Assembly (NCBI RefSeq): GCF_004348325.1
Contig: NZ_SMKF01000027.1
Span: 1-44,735, forward strand
Length of the DNA: 44,735 nucleotides
Direction of reading: 5' to 3'
From: Micromonospora sp. KC213
Lineage (GTDB): Bacteria; Actinomycetota; Actinomycetes; Mycobacteriales; Micromonosporaceae
Shown: positions 23,675-30,668 of the stretch, in pieces
Numbering within the stretch: position 1 is the stretch's first letter
Layout: the number at the start of each line of letters is the position of its first letter
The notes under the pieces: generated by a model
The model's database searches: none
What the model saw: only the letters and a program-made list of their open reading frames with translations
Told to the model about the DNA's origin: nothing
Made by a program: the position numbers and the translations under genes

Positions 23675-24576
23675 CGTCCGCGCCCGACAACTTGCTGGCC
23701 GTCCGCCGTTTGCTGCTGGGCGGGCTCGGTCCGCACGGCCTGGCCTCGGCCGAGGTCGGGATCGTGGGAGACCCCGCGCACCGGGGCGGCTACCACTGCG
23801 GCTCGGACCGGGTGGTGACCGGCGACTACTCGGTCGTCGAGTCCCCCCGGGACTCCACCGGCCTGACCCTGCACGCCTCGGCCCTGGACGTCGGCACGTT
23901 CTCCGTCCGGGCGGGTGGCCGCACCCACAACCTGATGAGCTTCTCCACCTGGTGCGTCGCCCAGTGCGCGGCGGACACTCCGGACAGCCGCGACATCCGC
24001 GAGATCATCTACTCCCCTGACGGGAGGGTGGTCCGCCGGTGGGACCGGCTCGGCAGGCGGTCGACCGGCGACAGCTCGCACCTGTGGCACACCCACTTCT
24101 CGTTCTTCCGCGACTCGACCAAGGCGGGCCGGGACCAGACCCCGCTGTTCCGCCGCTACCTGACCACCATCGGCCTCCTGAAGGCCCCGATTCCGGAGGC
24201 TGACTTGACTCCCGAAGAGCACGAGTGGCTGCGCGACGTCCGCAACGCCCTGCTTGACCCGAACCTGGGCTTCGCGACCACGCCCGGCCAACCGAAGCGG
24301 TCGCTGCGGCAGCTGCAACTCGACCTGGCGTGGGTGTTCATTAACGGTCCGGCCAGCTCTGGCGCGTGGGTCGGTGGCGCGCTGTCTCGCATCGCGGAGG
24401 CCGCCGGCATCTCGCCTGCCGAGTTGGAGCAAATCGCCGACGCGGCCCGCGAGGGCGCTGCTGAGGCCGCCGCTGCAGCGCTGGCACAGTTGACCCCGGA
24501 GGCGATTGCTACGGCGATCCCGCCGACCATGGCCAAGCAGGTCGTCGACGAACTCAACAGGCGTCTCGCGGCCTGA
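23671..24576 (+). CDS. M15-like peptidase, probable endolysin
   Basis: The product has 301 residues. Residues about 30-145 carry the metal-site pattern expected of M15/VanY-like peptidases: GGYHCGSDRV (His42), HASALDVG (Asp73), and HLWHTHFSF (137-145, with His140/His142). This would cleave peptidoglycan cross-bridge peptides. The C-terminal part (about 175-301) has LTPEEHEWLRDVRNALLDPN and Ala-rich helices, a region often seen in actinophage lysins and their relatives as a possible wall-binding part. It is followed by a membrane protein and a holin, as expected of a lysis cassette. Confidence 0.7.
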   Translation: MTSAPDNLLAVRRLLLGGLGPHGLASAEVGIVGDPAHRGGYHCGSDRVVTGDYSVVESPRDSTGLTLHASALDVGTFSVRAGGRTHNLMSFSTWCVAQCAADTPDSRDIREIIYSPDGRVVRRWDRLGRRSTGDSSHLWHTHFSFFRDSTKAGRDQTPLFRRYLTTIGLLKAPIPEADLTPEEHEWLRDVRNALLDPNLGFATTPGQPKRSLRQLQLDLAWVFINGPASSGAWVGGALSRIAEAAGISPAELEQIADAAREGAAEAAAAALAQLTPEAIATAIPPTMAKQVVDELNRRLAA

Positions 24577-24603
24577 CTCGCGCCGAACGGGGGTAATACA
24601 CCC

Positions 24604-24897
24604 GTGGACCACGTCCTACAGCTCGGTGCCCTGGCCGGGGCGCTGACCGCCATCGTGACTGCCGTCTACCTCGGGGGGCGCTGGATGCTCCGCACGCTGC
24701 GCAGGATCGACGACTGGCTCGACGACTGGTATGGCCAGCCGGCGCGTCCGGGCCAGCCTGCCCGTCCGGGGGTGCCGGAGCGGCTCGCCCGGATCGAGGC
24801 TCGGCAGGCGGCGATCGAGGCGCAGCTGCGCCCCAACGGCGGCGGGTCGCTCAGGGACGCGGTCGATCGGGTGGAGCAGACCGTCCGGGGCGAGTAG
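24604..24897 (+). CDS. Single-TM protein of the lysis cassette
   Basis: The product has 97 residues from GTG 24604. One hydrophobic helix lies at residues about 5-27, followed by a basic patch (RWMLRTLRR), a Pro/Gly hinge (GQPARPGQPARPG) and an amphipathic helix (RLARIEARQAAIEAQL) likely to be coiled coil. This layout is frequent beside actinophage lysins and could be a second holin, an antiholin or a spanin-like helper. The C-terminal codons overlap a minus-strand gene by 47 nt. Confidence 0.65.
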   Translation: MDHVLQLGALAGALTAIVTAVYLGGRWMLRTLRRIDDWLDDWYGQPARPGQPARPGVPERLARIEARQAAIEAQLRPNGGGSLRDAVDRVEQTVRGE

Positions 24898-25117
24898 CCC
24901 CTTCAGCTGCCGGCTGGCGCAGAGCCCGGTGCTCGTGCTGGTGCTGCGTCACCTGCCCGCACCCGTCCCGTCGGCAGCGCCATTGCCGGCCCATATCCCA
25001 GCAGCCGGCTACCGGGCACGCACCCCATCCCGGGGTGGTGTCCGTGTGCCCGGCGGGGCATGGCTGCGGGATCTCCGCCAGCTGCCCGTCTGGCGTCCGC
25101 TCGTACAGCTGCACCAC
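24851..25117 (-). CDS. Small Cys-rich protein on the opposite strand of the lysis cassette
   Basis: The product has 88 residues. It has three Cys/His clusters (CPAGHTD, CPVAGC, CRRDGC with a following HQHEH), a pattern of a zinc-binding miniprotein. The N-terminus MVQLYERTPDGQLAEIPQP is natural-looking. It fills the otherwise empty 246-base gap between two + genes but overlaps the upstream one by 47 nt. No family is recognised. Antisense frames in high-GC DNA can mimic genes, so this is moderately supported only. Confidence 0.45.
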   Translation of the reverse strand: MVQLYERTPDGQLAEIPQPCPAGHTDTTPGWGACPVAGCWDMGRQWRCRRDGCGQVTQHQHEHRALRQPAAEGATRPGRSAPPDRPRP

Positions 25118-25143
25118 CCGACCGTACCCAGGGAGGTACCCCC

Positions 25144-25374
25144 GTGTTCACCAAGCGATTCTGGATGGCCGCCGGCGAGCGAGCCGCGAAGAGCAGCGCC
25201 CAGGCGCTGCTGATCCTCTGGGGCGGCGACGCCGTCTTCAACGCCTGGCACGCCGACTGGCCGACCGCCGGTGGAGTCGCGGCCGGCGCGGCGGTGCTGT
25301 CGGTGCTCACGTCGATCGTGTCGGCGGCCGGGGGTACGCCGGGATCGCCGAGCCTGGTGGCCGGAGACCGGTAG
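25144..25374 (+). CDS. r1t-type holin
   Basis: The product has 76 residues from GTG 25144 with GGAGGT upstream. It follows the r1t holin family (PF16945) closely: FWMAAGERAAKSSAQALLIL at the start, a middle DWPTAGGVAAGAAVLSVLTSI hydrophobic helix, then SAAGGTPGSPSLV. Two TM helices are expected. It would form membrane holes that release the peptidase. It is the last + gene of the late region and faces a convergent minus-strand block across a hairpin-rich gap. Confidence 0.88.
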   Translation: MFTKRFWMAAGERAAKSSAQALLILWGGDAVFNAWHADWPTAGGVAAGAAVLSVLTSIVSAAGGTPGSPSLVAGDR

Positions 25375-25534
25375 AATCGGCGGCGCGGTGCCGCCGGTCC
25401 GGGCCGGCCGGTCACCGTCCAAGCTCCCAATAGGGCCGCACCCTCCGCTTCGGTGGAGGTTCCGGGGTTGCACCGCCGGCCGCCTTCGGGCGCGAGTGCT
25501 GGGTAATGCGCGGCCCGCCCACGATGAGCACCAC

Positions 25535-25565
25535 CCTTCGCTCCGATCCGGTGCCGGAGCGAAGG
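25535..25565. other. Perfect 10-bp stem-loop
   Basis: CCTTCGCTCC (25535-25544) and GGAGCGAAGG (25556-25565) pair exactly around an 11-base loop. It stands 12 bases before the terminator hairpin and could be part of a small structured RNA or a double terminator. Confidence 0.5.
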
Positions 25566-25577
25566 CCCTCAACGACT

Positions 25578-25611
25578 GCGCCCCCGCTCGGCTTCGGCCG
25601 GGCGGGGGCGC
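25578..25611. terminator. Bidirectional terminator between late and accessory blocks
   Basis: GCGCCCCCGC (25578-25587) pairs with GCGGGGGCGC (25602-25611), and the inner bases continue the stem to a CTTCGG loop. It lies between the holin stop (25374) and the convergent gene stop (25628), so it can serve both strands. Confidence 0.7.
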
Positions 25612-25627
25612 TTCGTGCTGTCCGGGG

Positions 25628-26137
25628 TCAGCTCGCCGCGGCGATCCGCTCGGCCCGCACGTCCCGGATCCGCCGCTTGGCGGTCGCCTCGGACACCTCG
25701 AACTCCTCCATGACCAAGCGGACGATCTCGGCGTACGCATGGCCACGGTCCAGCATCGTGCCGATCACGTCCTCGATCGTCTCCGGCTCCTCCGGCTCGG
25801 TGCCGTCCAGGTCGAGGTCCACCTCGGCGTCACGAACCTCCAACAGACGGGTCTCAGCCGCCCGGACCCGTCGGCCACCAACCTCAACAATCCGACCCCA
25901 CCAGCCGGTGTCACGGTCAGTGTCATCGGTGTCAGACACCGCGCTGACCTGCGCGTTGACACCAGCGTCGGTGTCAACGTCGTCGGTGGGGGAGGGGAGT
26001 CCCCGCGACCGTCGGTACCAGTCGTGGAGGGTGGCGCCGGTGATGTAGATGATGATGACGACGCCCAGGGCGATGGGGCCGCCCCAGCCACGCGACGGCT
26101 CGTCGGCGGCAGCGGCGGCGATGGTGGTGGTCAGCAT
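25628..26137 (-). CDS. Membrane protein with C-terminal HTH-like end
   Basis: The product has 169 residues from ATG 26137, which overlaps the upstream TGA (ATGA). One TM helix lies at about residues 18-38 (GGPIALGVVIIIYITGATL). A charged linker with many Asp/Thr follows. The C-terminal 50 residues are helical and end with VMEEFEVSEATAKRRIRDVR, which reads as a helix-turn-helix. This suggests a membrane-tethered DNA-binding protein. It is the last gene of a coupled minus-strand run and ends next to the terminator. No family is recognised. Confidence 0.7.
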   Translation of the reverse strand: MLTTTIAAAAADEPSRGWGGPIALGVVIIIYITGATLHDWYRRSRGLPSPTDDVDTDAGVNAQVSAVSDTDDTDRDTGWWGRIVEVGGRRVRAAETRLLEVRDAEVDLDLDGTEPEEPETIEDVIGTMLDRGHAYAEIVRLVMEEFEVSEATAKRRIRDVRAERIAAAS

Positions 26138-26658
26138 CAGGCGGCTCCGAACAGCAGTGCGGGCAGGGGCGCGACGAGGCCGGTCACGATGTCGAGCAGG
26201 GTGCGGGTGGCGTCGCCGATGAGGCCGTTGGGCAGGTCGGACATCATGCCGAGCAGGATGGCGACGGCCCACATCTTCCCGTTGAGCCGGTAGAGCGGGC
26301 TCTGCGGCCAGGTAAGGGTGGCGAACCGGCCGAGCTTCTTCGACGTCTTGACGGGCAGCATGCAGCCGATGGTGTAGATCCACAGGAGGCCGATGCCGAC
26401 GCCGAGGACGGTGTTGACGCTGGCTCCGGCGATGTACGCGCCGCCGGTGGAGTCAAGCAGGCTCTTGACCACACCGCCGAGGGCGGCAACCGTCTTCTGG
26501 TCGGCAGGCGACCCGTCGAAACCCTCCTTGACCGCCGGCACCGCCATGATGAACGCAAGGCGGTCCCGGATGGAGTTCGGGCCGATGCTCATGTAGTCGA
26601 CGACGATGGCCAGTAGCAGCAGGATGGCCACGGCGGTCGGGGACATGGTGTGCGCCAT
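26137..26658 (-). CDS. Multi-TM membrane protein (SpdB-like candidate)
   Basis: The product has 173 residues from ATG 26658. Hydrophobic segments are at about residues 7-24, 78-100 (YIAGASVNTVLGVGIGLLWIY), 128-145 and 150-171, so three or four TM helices are likely. A charged loop (GPNSIRDRLAFIM...DGSPADQKTV) lies between the first two. Small multi-TM proteins in coupled runs next to DUF2637-type genes are typical of plasmid-spread (Spd) regions in actinomycete mobile elements. The Spd link is by context only. Confidence 0.7.
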   Translation of the reverse strand: MAHTMSPTAVAILLLLAIVVDYMSIGPNSIRDRLAFIMAVPAVKEGFDGSPADQKTVAALGGVVKSLLDSTGGAYIAGASVNTVLGVGIGLLWIYTIGCMLPVKTSKKLGRFATLTWPQSPLYRLNGKMWAVAILLGMMSDLPNGLIGDATRTLLDIVTGLVAPLPALLFGAA

Positions 26659-26659
26659 G

Positions 26660-26896
26660 TCAGGCCCCCGTCCAGTCGAGCACCTTGGTACCGGTGCGGG
26701 CATCCCGGATCTCCAGGCGCGGCGAGTCCATCGGCTCGTTGGCGGCCAGGGCCGCGCGGGTGAGCGCCTGGAGGAGCCGGTCGAGGATCCCGTCGACGCC
26801 CGGGCCCTCGAGGTCGAGCTGCTGCGTGAAGACCCGCTGGTGCAACACCTCGTACTCCGCATCGAAAACGTGCACTCGGTAGATGCGTGAGGCCAT
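26660..26896 (-). CDS. Small conserved-looking cytoplasmic protein
   Basis: The product has 78 residues from ATG 26896, which overlaps the upstream stop (ATGA). It is a mixed beta/alpha protein (YRVHVFDAEYEVLHQRVFTQQL, then a helix ILDRLLQALTRAALAANEP and RLEIRDARTGTKVLDW). Soluble with no Cys. It lies between two membrane-protein genes of the same operon. No named family is recognised, although similarly sized proteins occur in actinomycete mobile elements. Confidence 0.65.
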   Translation of the reverse strand: MASRIYRVHVFDAEYEVLHQRVFTQQLDLEGPGVDGILDRLLQALTRAALAANEPMDSPRLEIRDARTGTKVLDWTGA

Positions 26897-27240
26897 CAGT
26901 CCATCTCCAGGTGCGTCAGGACGGGAAACAGGGCGACGCCGAGGAGCACCATGGCGGTCGCGGCGACCCAGGCAGAGGTGGTGCGCCCGGCGAGGATGGC
27001 GGCCAGAGCGGCGACCAGCTCGGCGAGGACGCCGGCCGTGAGGGCAACGGCGATCCGGGTCCACTGCACAGGCCGGGGCACGGCGAGCACGAACGGGCGG
27101 ACGCCGGCCCGGCGCAGTTCGCGGATGCGCTCGGCGAGCTGCTGGAGACCGCAGGCGGGCAGGGTGATGATGCGGCCGGCAAGAGCGCGCAGCGGCGAGT
27201 CCGGGGGGACGTATCCGCAGACGTGGTGAGCCGGGAGCAT
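26896..27240 (-). CDS. Membrane protein with two C-terminal TM helices
   Basis: The product has 114 residues from ATG 27240, with GGAAGG upstream on the minus strand. The first 60 residues are soluble and contain two Cys (HHVCGY, LPACGL) and an amphipathic helix (LQQLAERIRELRRAG). Two TM helices follow at about 61-83 and 88-106. It is the first of four coupled genes running to 25628. Function unknown; membrane location is well supported. Confidence 0.68.
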   Translation of the reverse strand: MLPAHHVCGYVPPDSPLRALAGRIITLPACGLQQLAERIRELRRAGVRPFVLAVPRPVQWTRIAVALTAGVLAELVAALAAILAGRTTSAWVAATAMVLLGVALFPVLTHLEMD

Positions 27241-27314
27241 GATGAGGTTCCTTCCTTCCGGGGAGGGCCGGGGCGCGGCGCTGCTTTGGTCGGTAAGCCG
27301 CGCCCCGGGGCGTT

Positions 27315-28700
27315 CTACTTGGCGTTCTGCTTCTTCCACTCGTTGGCGTAGGTCTTCCCGACACCGGCCAGCGCGGCCAGCTTCCGGTCAGAGGGCGCCC
27401 GGCCGTGCTCGGCCAGGTAGGCGTCGTAGGCCGCCCTCGTGCGCTCCGCGTCGGTGCCCGCGGTCGGCTGCTTGGGTGCCCGCCGACGCAGCTTCTGGCC
27501 GACCTTCGCGGCCACCGTTGCCCGCTTCGGTCGGGTAGTCGCGGGCACCGGGGCGGCTGCCCGCGCGGGCAGCTCCGGGCCGCCCGCTGGAGCCGGGGCG
27601 GCGGGCACTTTGCGGGCAGGGTCCGCAGCGCCCGCCACGGGCACCGCCGGCCGGATCGCGGGCAGAATGGCGGGCAGCGGAGCACCCGCGGGCGGCCACA
27701 CGCCGAGCGCCCGCTCGGCCAGCGCGATTCGGGCCATCTGCGGCGCGAGCCCAACACGAGCCGCGGCGATCCCCCGCTCCAGCTTCCGGCACTCCCGGAT
27801 GCCCGGGTCGCTCTCGTCGACCGTCTCGGCAGGCGCACGCAGCTGCCCGCGCAGCGCCGCCCACGCGGCCTTCAACCGGCTACCCGGGTTGCCCGCCCGT
27901 GCGGCTCGCTGGGCATCCCGGTGAGCGTGGTACCCGGCCCACGCCTCGCGCGGGTCACGGACGTTGTGCTCGATGCTCCACCGCTCTGCCTTCCATGTGC
28001 GGATCGGGAACGCCCTGCGGCGCTTGCGGTCGAACACCGCGCCGGTCTCGTCGAGCAGGTCCTTGCGGAGCAGTTGCACGTGTTGGGCGCGGCGGGTGTG
28101 CAGCCCCCACAGCCAGGGGGAAAGCAGCGATGCCATGCCGGAGCCGACGGCGAACGGGGTCGGCGTCCAGTTCGGGCCGTCGAAGTGGCTGTAGTTCATT
28201 GCGCCGACGATGCCGGCGATGAGGTAGGCGCGGCGGCGCATCTCGGCGGCCGTGCCGGTGGCGCTCTGGAGCAGTGCGTCGTGGGCATGCCAGTTCACGT
28301 ACAGGCTGATGGACTCGACGGTCGCGGCGTAGACCAGGGCGACCGCGATCCGGGCGGCTGGGTGCCATGCGGCCGGGGTGCGGGTGAAGGCGTACGCGGT
28401 CTGCCCACCGACTGCGGCGAGGTTGACCAGAAGCAGCGGCGCGACGTACCGGGCAGTGTCGGCCCACCGGCGCAGAGCAGCATGGCGCCGGGTCCGTGCC
28501 TTGGCCTTCGCTTTGCGGGCCTTCTTCTCCGCGCGGGCGCGTTCACGCTCTGCGGCGCGGCGGGCTGCCCGGTCCGCGTCGGCCTGTTCCTGGGCGGCGA
28601 CCCGCGCCAGGCGGCGGCGTTCGTCCTCGGCGCGAATTCGTGCCTGCTCGACCTCGGCCAGCTCGGCCGGGGAGAGCCGGGTCCGACTGATCAGCTTCAT
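27315..28700 (-). CDS. DUF2637-like membrane protein with C-terminal HTH
   Basis: The product has 461 residues. Residues 15-75 form a very basic coiled coil (ARAEKKARKAKAKARTRR). Four TM segments follow between about 82 and 200, with VESISLYVNWHAHD and GAMNYSHFDGPNW in the loops, the pattern of DUF2637/SpdB-like proteins of actinomycete plasmids and integrative elements. A charged middle and a low-complexity Ala/Pro region lead to a C-terminal segment (about 425-460, SDRKLAALAGVGKTYANEWKK) that reads as an HTH. It could tie element DNA to the membrane during transfer or replication. It starts divergently from the small HTH gene at 28761. Confidence 0.75.
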   Translation of the reverse strand: MKLISRTRLSPAELAEVEQARIRAEDERRRLARVAAQEQADADRAARRAAERERARAEKKARKAKAKARTRRHAALRRWADTARYVAPLLLVNLAAVGGQTAYAFTRTPAAWHPAARIAVALVYAATVESISLYVNWHAHDALLQSATGTAAEMRRRAYLIAGIVGAMNYSHFDGPNWTPTPFAVGSGMASLLSPWLWGLHTRRAQHVQLLRKDLLDETGAVFDRKRRRAFPIRTWKAERWSIEHNVRDPREAWAGYHAHRDAQRAARAGNPGSRLKAAWAALRGQLRAPAETVDESDPGIRECRKLERGIAAARVGLAPQMARIALAERALGVWPPAGAPLPAILPAIRPAVPVAGAADPARKVPAAPAPAGGPELPARAAAPVPATTRPKRATVAAKVGQKLRRRAPKQPTAGTDAERTRAAYDAYLAEHGRAPSDRKLAALAGVGKTYANEWKKQNAK

Positions 28701-28719
28701 GCCGAACAGTGTGCCACAC

Positions 28720-28746
28720 TAGACACGTTAGACACACTAGGCATGT
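28720..28746. repeat. Three tandem 9-bp repeats (TAGRCAYRY), operator or arm-site candidate
   Basis: TAGACACGT, TAGACACAC and TAGGCATGT lie head to tail without gaps in the 60-base space between the divergent starts at 28700 and 28761. Nine-base spacing places the copies on nearly the same helix face, as for iterons or regulator arm sites. They overlap the likely promoters of both genes. Confidence 0.6.
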
Positions 28747-28760
28747 TGATGGGAGGTGCA

Positions 28761-29039
28761 GTGTCGATCACCGCGACCCTCGACACGCCCGCTACGATCG
28801 GCACGATGCCGAGGACCGTTGACGACCTGAGACAGGCGCTGGACGCTGGCGAGTGGCTACGGCCCGCCGACGCCGCCCTGGTCATCGGCGTGTCCAAGAG
28901 CGTCGTCGTCCGGATGCTCACCGCAGACCCGCCGAAGATGCGCTACCGGGTGAAAGCCGGCACGGGACGGCATCGCGAGTGCCACCCCGACGACGTCCGC
29001 CGAGAGATGGAAGCCCGCCACCAGGTGCACGGCGAGTAG
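28761..29039 (+). CDS. Excisionase-like small HTH protein
   Basis: The product has 92 residues from GTG 28761, with GGAGGT 4 nt upstream; ATG 28743 and ATG 28806 are alternatives. Residues about 30-80 read as a winged helix of the excisionase/MerR type (LRPADAALVIGVSKSVVVRML, then YRVKAGTGRHRECHPDDVRREME). It is the only + gene in this block and lies beside tandem repeats it may bind. A role as recombination directionality factor or autoregulator is inferred. A strong terminator follows. Confidence 0.7.
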   Translation: MSITATLDTPATIGTMPRTVDDLRQALDAGEWLRPADAALVIGVSKSVVVRMLTADPPKMRYRVKAGTGRHRECHPDDVRREMEARHQVHGE

Positions 29040-29056
29040 TAGTAACCCCAGACGCA

Positions 29057-29091
29057 AAGCCGCCCCCGACCGTGCTGGTCGGGGGCGGCTT
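29057..29091. terminator. Strong terminator hairpin (15-bp perfect stem)
   Basis: Arms 29057-29071 and 29077-29091 are exact reverse complements around a GTGCT loop, starting with AA and ending with TT. It begins 17 nt after the excisionase-like stop and faces the convergent minus gene at 29174. Confidence 0.8.
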
Positions 29092-29173
29092 CGTCACATG
29101 GTGGGCTGGCCGGAGCCGGAGCAGCGGCTACGCGAACCCATCGCCTGATGAGGCGGGCATGGGCTGCCGGGGG

Positions 29174-29692
29174 CTACGCCGACACGGGCTCCGCAGACGG
29201 AGCAGGAACTTTGAGGTGCCATGACTGGACTCCCTGGGGGATTCGGTAGTCCGGGTGAGGGTCGGTCTCGGGCTCGGCCATCGAGCCGGACGCCGCCGTG
29301 GCGCGCAGGTACACCACCGACCCGTCGCGGCCGGTGAGCCGGAGCGCCGCGGCGACCGGCGACTCAACGCCGGCCTGACGGCACAGCTCCCACTTCGTGA
29401 ACTGGTCCGGGCGGGCGACGTCGAGCAGCTGGTGGGCGAGCACGAGGAGACGAGCGGCCCGCCACTTCGGCGGGAGCGGCTCGGCGGGCAGCGGTACCGG
29501 CGTGGCGTCACGCGGCGGCACGGCCACCCACAGCATCGCGGCGGACCCGGACCGGTGGACGGCCTTGACCCCGGCCGGAGACTGTCCGCCGGGCTGGGCG
29601 TCCCGGCCGTACCGCTCGACGGCGGTGATGTCCGGGTGCTCGGCGGCGAGGAGCAGCTGCTCCATCACGTCCAGGGCCTGGGATGTCTGCAC
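29174..29692 (-). CDS. Hypothetical protein of the accessory block
   Basis: The product has 172 residues from GTG 29692, with GGAGA about 6 nt upstream. The N-terminal helix (LDVMEQLLLAAEHP) and a middle helical part (WRAARLLVLAHQLLDVARPDQFTKWELCRQAGVESPVAAAL) surround a beta-rich piece (SAAMLWVAVPPRDATPVPLP). There is no TM segment. I do not recognise a family. It is the last of a minus-strand set starting at 30411. Confidence 0.65.
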   Translation of the reverse strand: MQTSQALDVMEQLLLAAEHPDITAVERYGRDAQPGGQSPAGVKAVHRSGSAAMLWVAVPPRDATPVPLPAEPLPPKWRAARLLVLAHQLLDVARPDQFTKWELCRQAGVESPVAAALRLTGRDGSVVYLRATAASGSMAEPETDPHPDYRIPQGVQSWHLKVPAPSAEPVSA

Positions 29693-29783
29693 TACGGTCT
29701 CCGATCGGGGGATTCAGGCAGCTCACGGGCCGGGCCAGTTTACCGGCGGCCCTCGGGGGTGCTCGGCTCCAGCGCACCGGTGC

Positions 29784-30041
29784 CTACTCGTTGAGCGCGT
29801 CGTAGAGGGCGGTCGGCAGCACAGCCACCCGGATGCACCACTCGCGGGCGCACGCGACGCTCTCCAGCCGGCAGTCCAGGCCGTGGGCGCGGACCCAGAC
29901 CAGGCCCAGCGGGTGCTCTTCGCCGCCAACGTGCACGATTCGCAGGTCGACGTCCATCGCGCCCAGAACGCCGAGATGGGTCATCCACTGGCCGGATCGC
30001 AGCGCGACCCGGGTGCCGGGCGGCACGTCGGGCGTCACCAT
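29784..30041 (-). CDS. Small SH3-like/beta-barrel hypothetical protein
   Basis: The product has 85 residues from ATG 30041. It is almost all beta strand (VPPGTRVALRSGQWMTHLGVLG, VDLRIVHVGGEEHPLGLVWV, AREWCIRVAVLPTAL), in the manner of a small SH3-like barrel. It overlaps the upstream gene by 7 nt. No family is recognised. Small proteins of this type occur in runs in actinomycete integrative elements. Confidence 0.6.
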   Translation of the reverse strand: MVTPDVPPGTRVALRSGQWMTHLGVLGAMDVDLRIVHVGGEEHPLGLVWVRAHGLDCRLESVACAREWCIRVAVLPTALYDALNE

Positions 30042-30229
30042 GAGACCGCCATGGCAGGTCGTTCGGCTCGGTCGAGGCGGAACTCGGCGAGGATGCCCTG
30101 CGCCCAGTCGAGCAGCTCGCACCCCTCGGCGGCGCACTGCTGGCAGTCCGCCAACTGGTGGGTTCGCACGGTCCATGACGCGACCTGGACGACGTCGGGG
30201 ACGGTCATGACCTCGACGAAGCGGCTCAC
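30035..30229 (-). CDS. Small hypothetical protein
   Basis: The product has 64 residues from GTG 30229, which overlaps the upstream stop by 4 nt. It contains a CQQCAAEGC cluster (about residues 29-37) that may bind metal, flanked by helices (VQVASWTVRTHQL, LLDWAQGILAEF). Frame choice is supported by stop/start couplings on both sides. Function unknown. Confidence 0.55.
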   Translation of the reverse strand: MSRFVEVMTVPDVVQVASWTVRTHQLADCQQCAAEGCELLDWAQGILAEFRLDRAERPAMAVSW

Positions 30230-30411
30230 TGGGTGCGGTGGCGTTGGCCGGGCGTCATCAGCGGCGCCACGGTCGGGATGAGGGTCGGTCCGTCCCAGCT
30301 GGGCGCGGCTGGGGCGGGGTAGGCGCCGGCCCGCTGGCCGTAGCGGGTTGCTGGGCCGGTGAGGTCGATCTGTGCGTGCCGCCGACGGCGCCAGCGAAAG
30401 GGCCAAATCAT
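30226..30411 (-). CDS. Small basic hypothetical protein
   Basis: The product has 61 residues from ATG 30411. The N-terminus is hydrophobic-basic (MIWPFRWRRRRHAQ), the rest Pro/Thr-rich. It is the first of three overlapping genes. Little beyond the coupling to the next gene and codon bias supports it, so the call is moderate. Downstream of the XRE-TPR gene, it may be in the same transcript. Confidence 0.5.
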   Translation of the reverse strand: MIWPFRWRRRRHAQIDLTGPATRYGQRAGAYPAPAAPSWDGPTLIPTVAPLMTPGQRHRTQ

Positions 30412-30640
30412 CGTCGCTCCTCGCGTCCCGGGACCGAGGCGGCCGGCCCTGTTGGCTCGGCCGCCCCTGCCCTTCCGGTGGAGCAGCGGCACTTCGCGTA
30501 TTGCGTCGGGTAGCACCGCCGCTGAGGGGTGCAGCTGCCCAGCACCACGGGGGGAGCGCTGGGTAACCGGTCCCTCACTGCTAGGGTTGCGTGTAGATCG
30601 GCGATCTTCCAGGTACGCCCTGTACAGCAATCACGACGCG

Positions 30641-30661
30641 GTAGCGCAACTCGTACGCTAC
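30641..30661. promoter_or_regulatory. Inverted repeat GTAGCG-N9-CGCTAC in gene-free stretch
   Basis: GTAGCG (30641-30646) and CGCTAC (30656-30661) are exact inverted repeats, 8 nt beyond the XRE-TPR stop and upstream of the minus genes starting at 30411. The rest of 30412-30668 has no convincing gene. Repeated GTACG/CGTAC words nearby add to an operator-like look. Confidence 0.35.
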
Positions 30662-30668
30662 GTACCAG

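Larger units (their letters stand above)
25375..25627. other. Structured intergenic region between convergent blocks
   Basis: This 253-base gap has no convincing gene. It contains a small hairpin near 25442-25459 (CCTCC...GGAGG), a perfect 10-bp hairpin at 25535-25565 and the terminator at 25578-25611. The amount of pairing is more than two convergent terminators need. Confidence 0.5.

Noticed and set aside
25380..25500. tRNA-like look of the region after the holin (GGTTCCGGGG-type arm)
   Set aside because: No consistent cloverleaf, acceptor stem or anticodon arm can be formed.
27405..28760. Upstream extension of the excisionase-like gene to 27405
   Set aside because: It is antisense to the DUF2637-like gene. 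GTG 28761 with GGAGGT is the sensible start.
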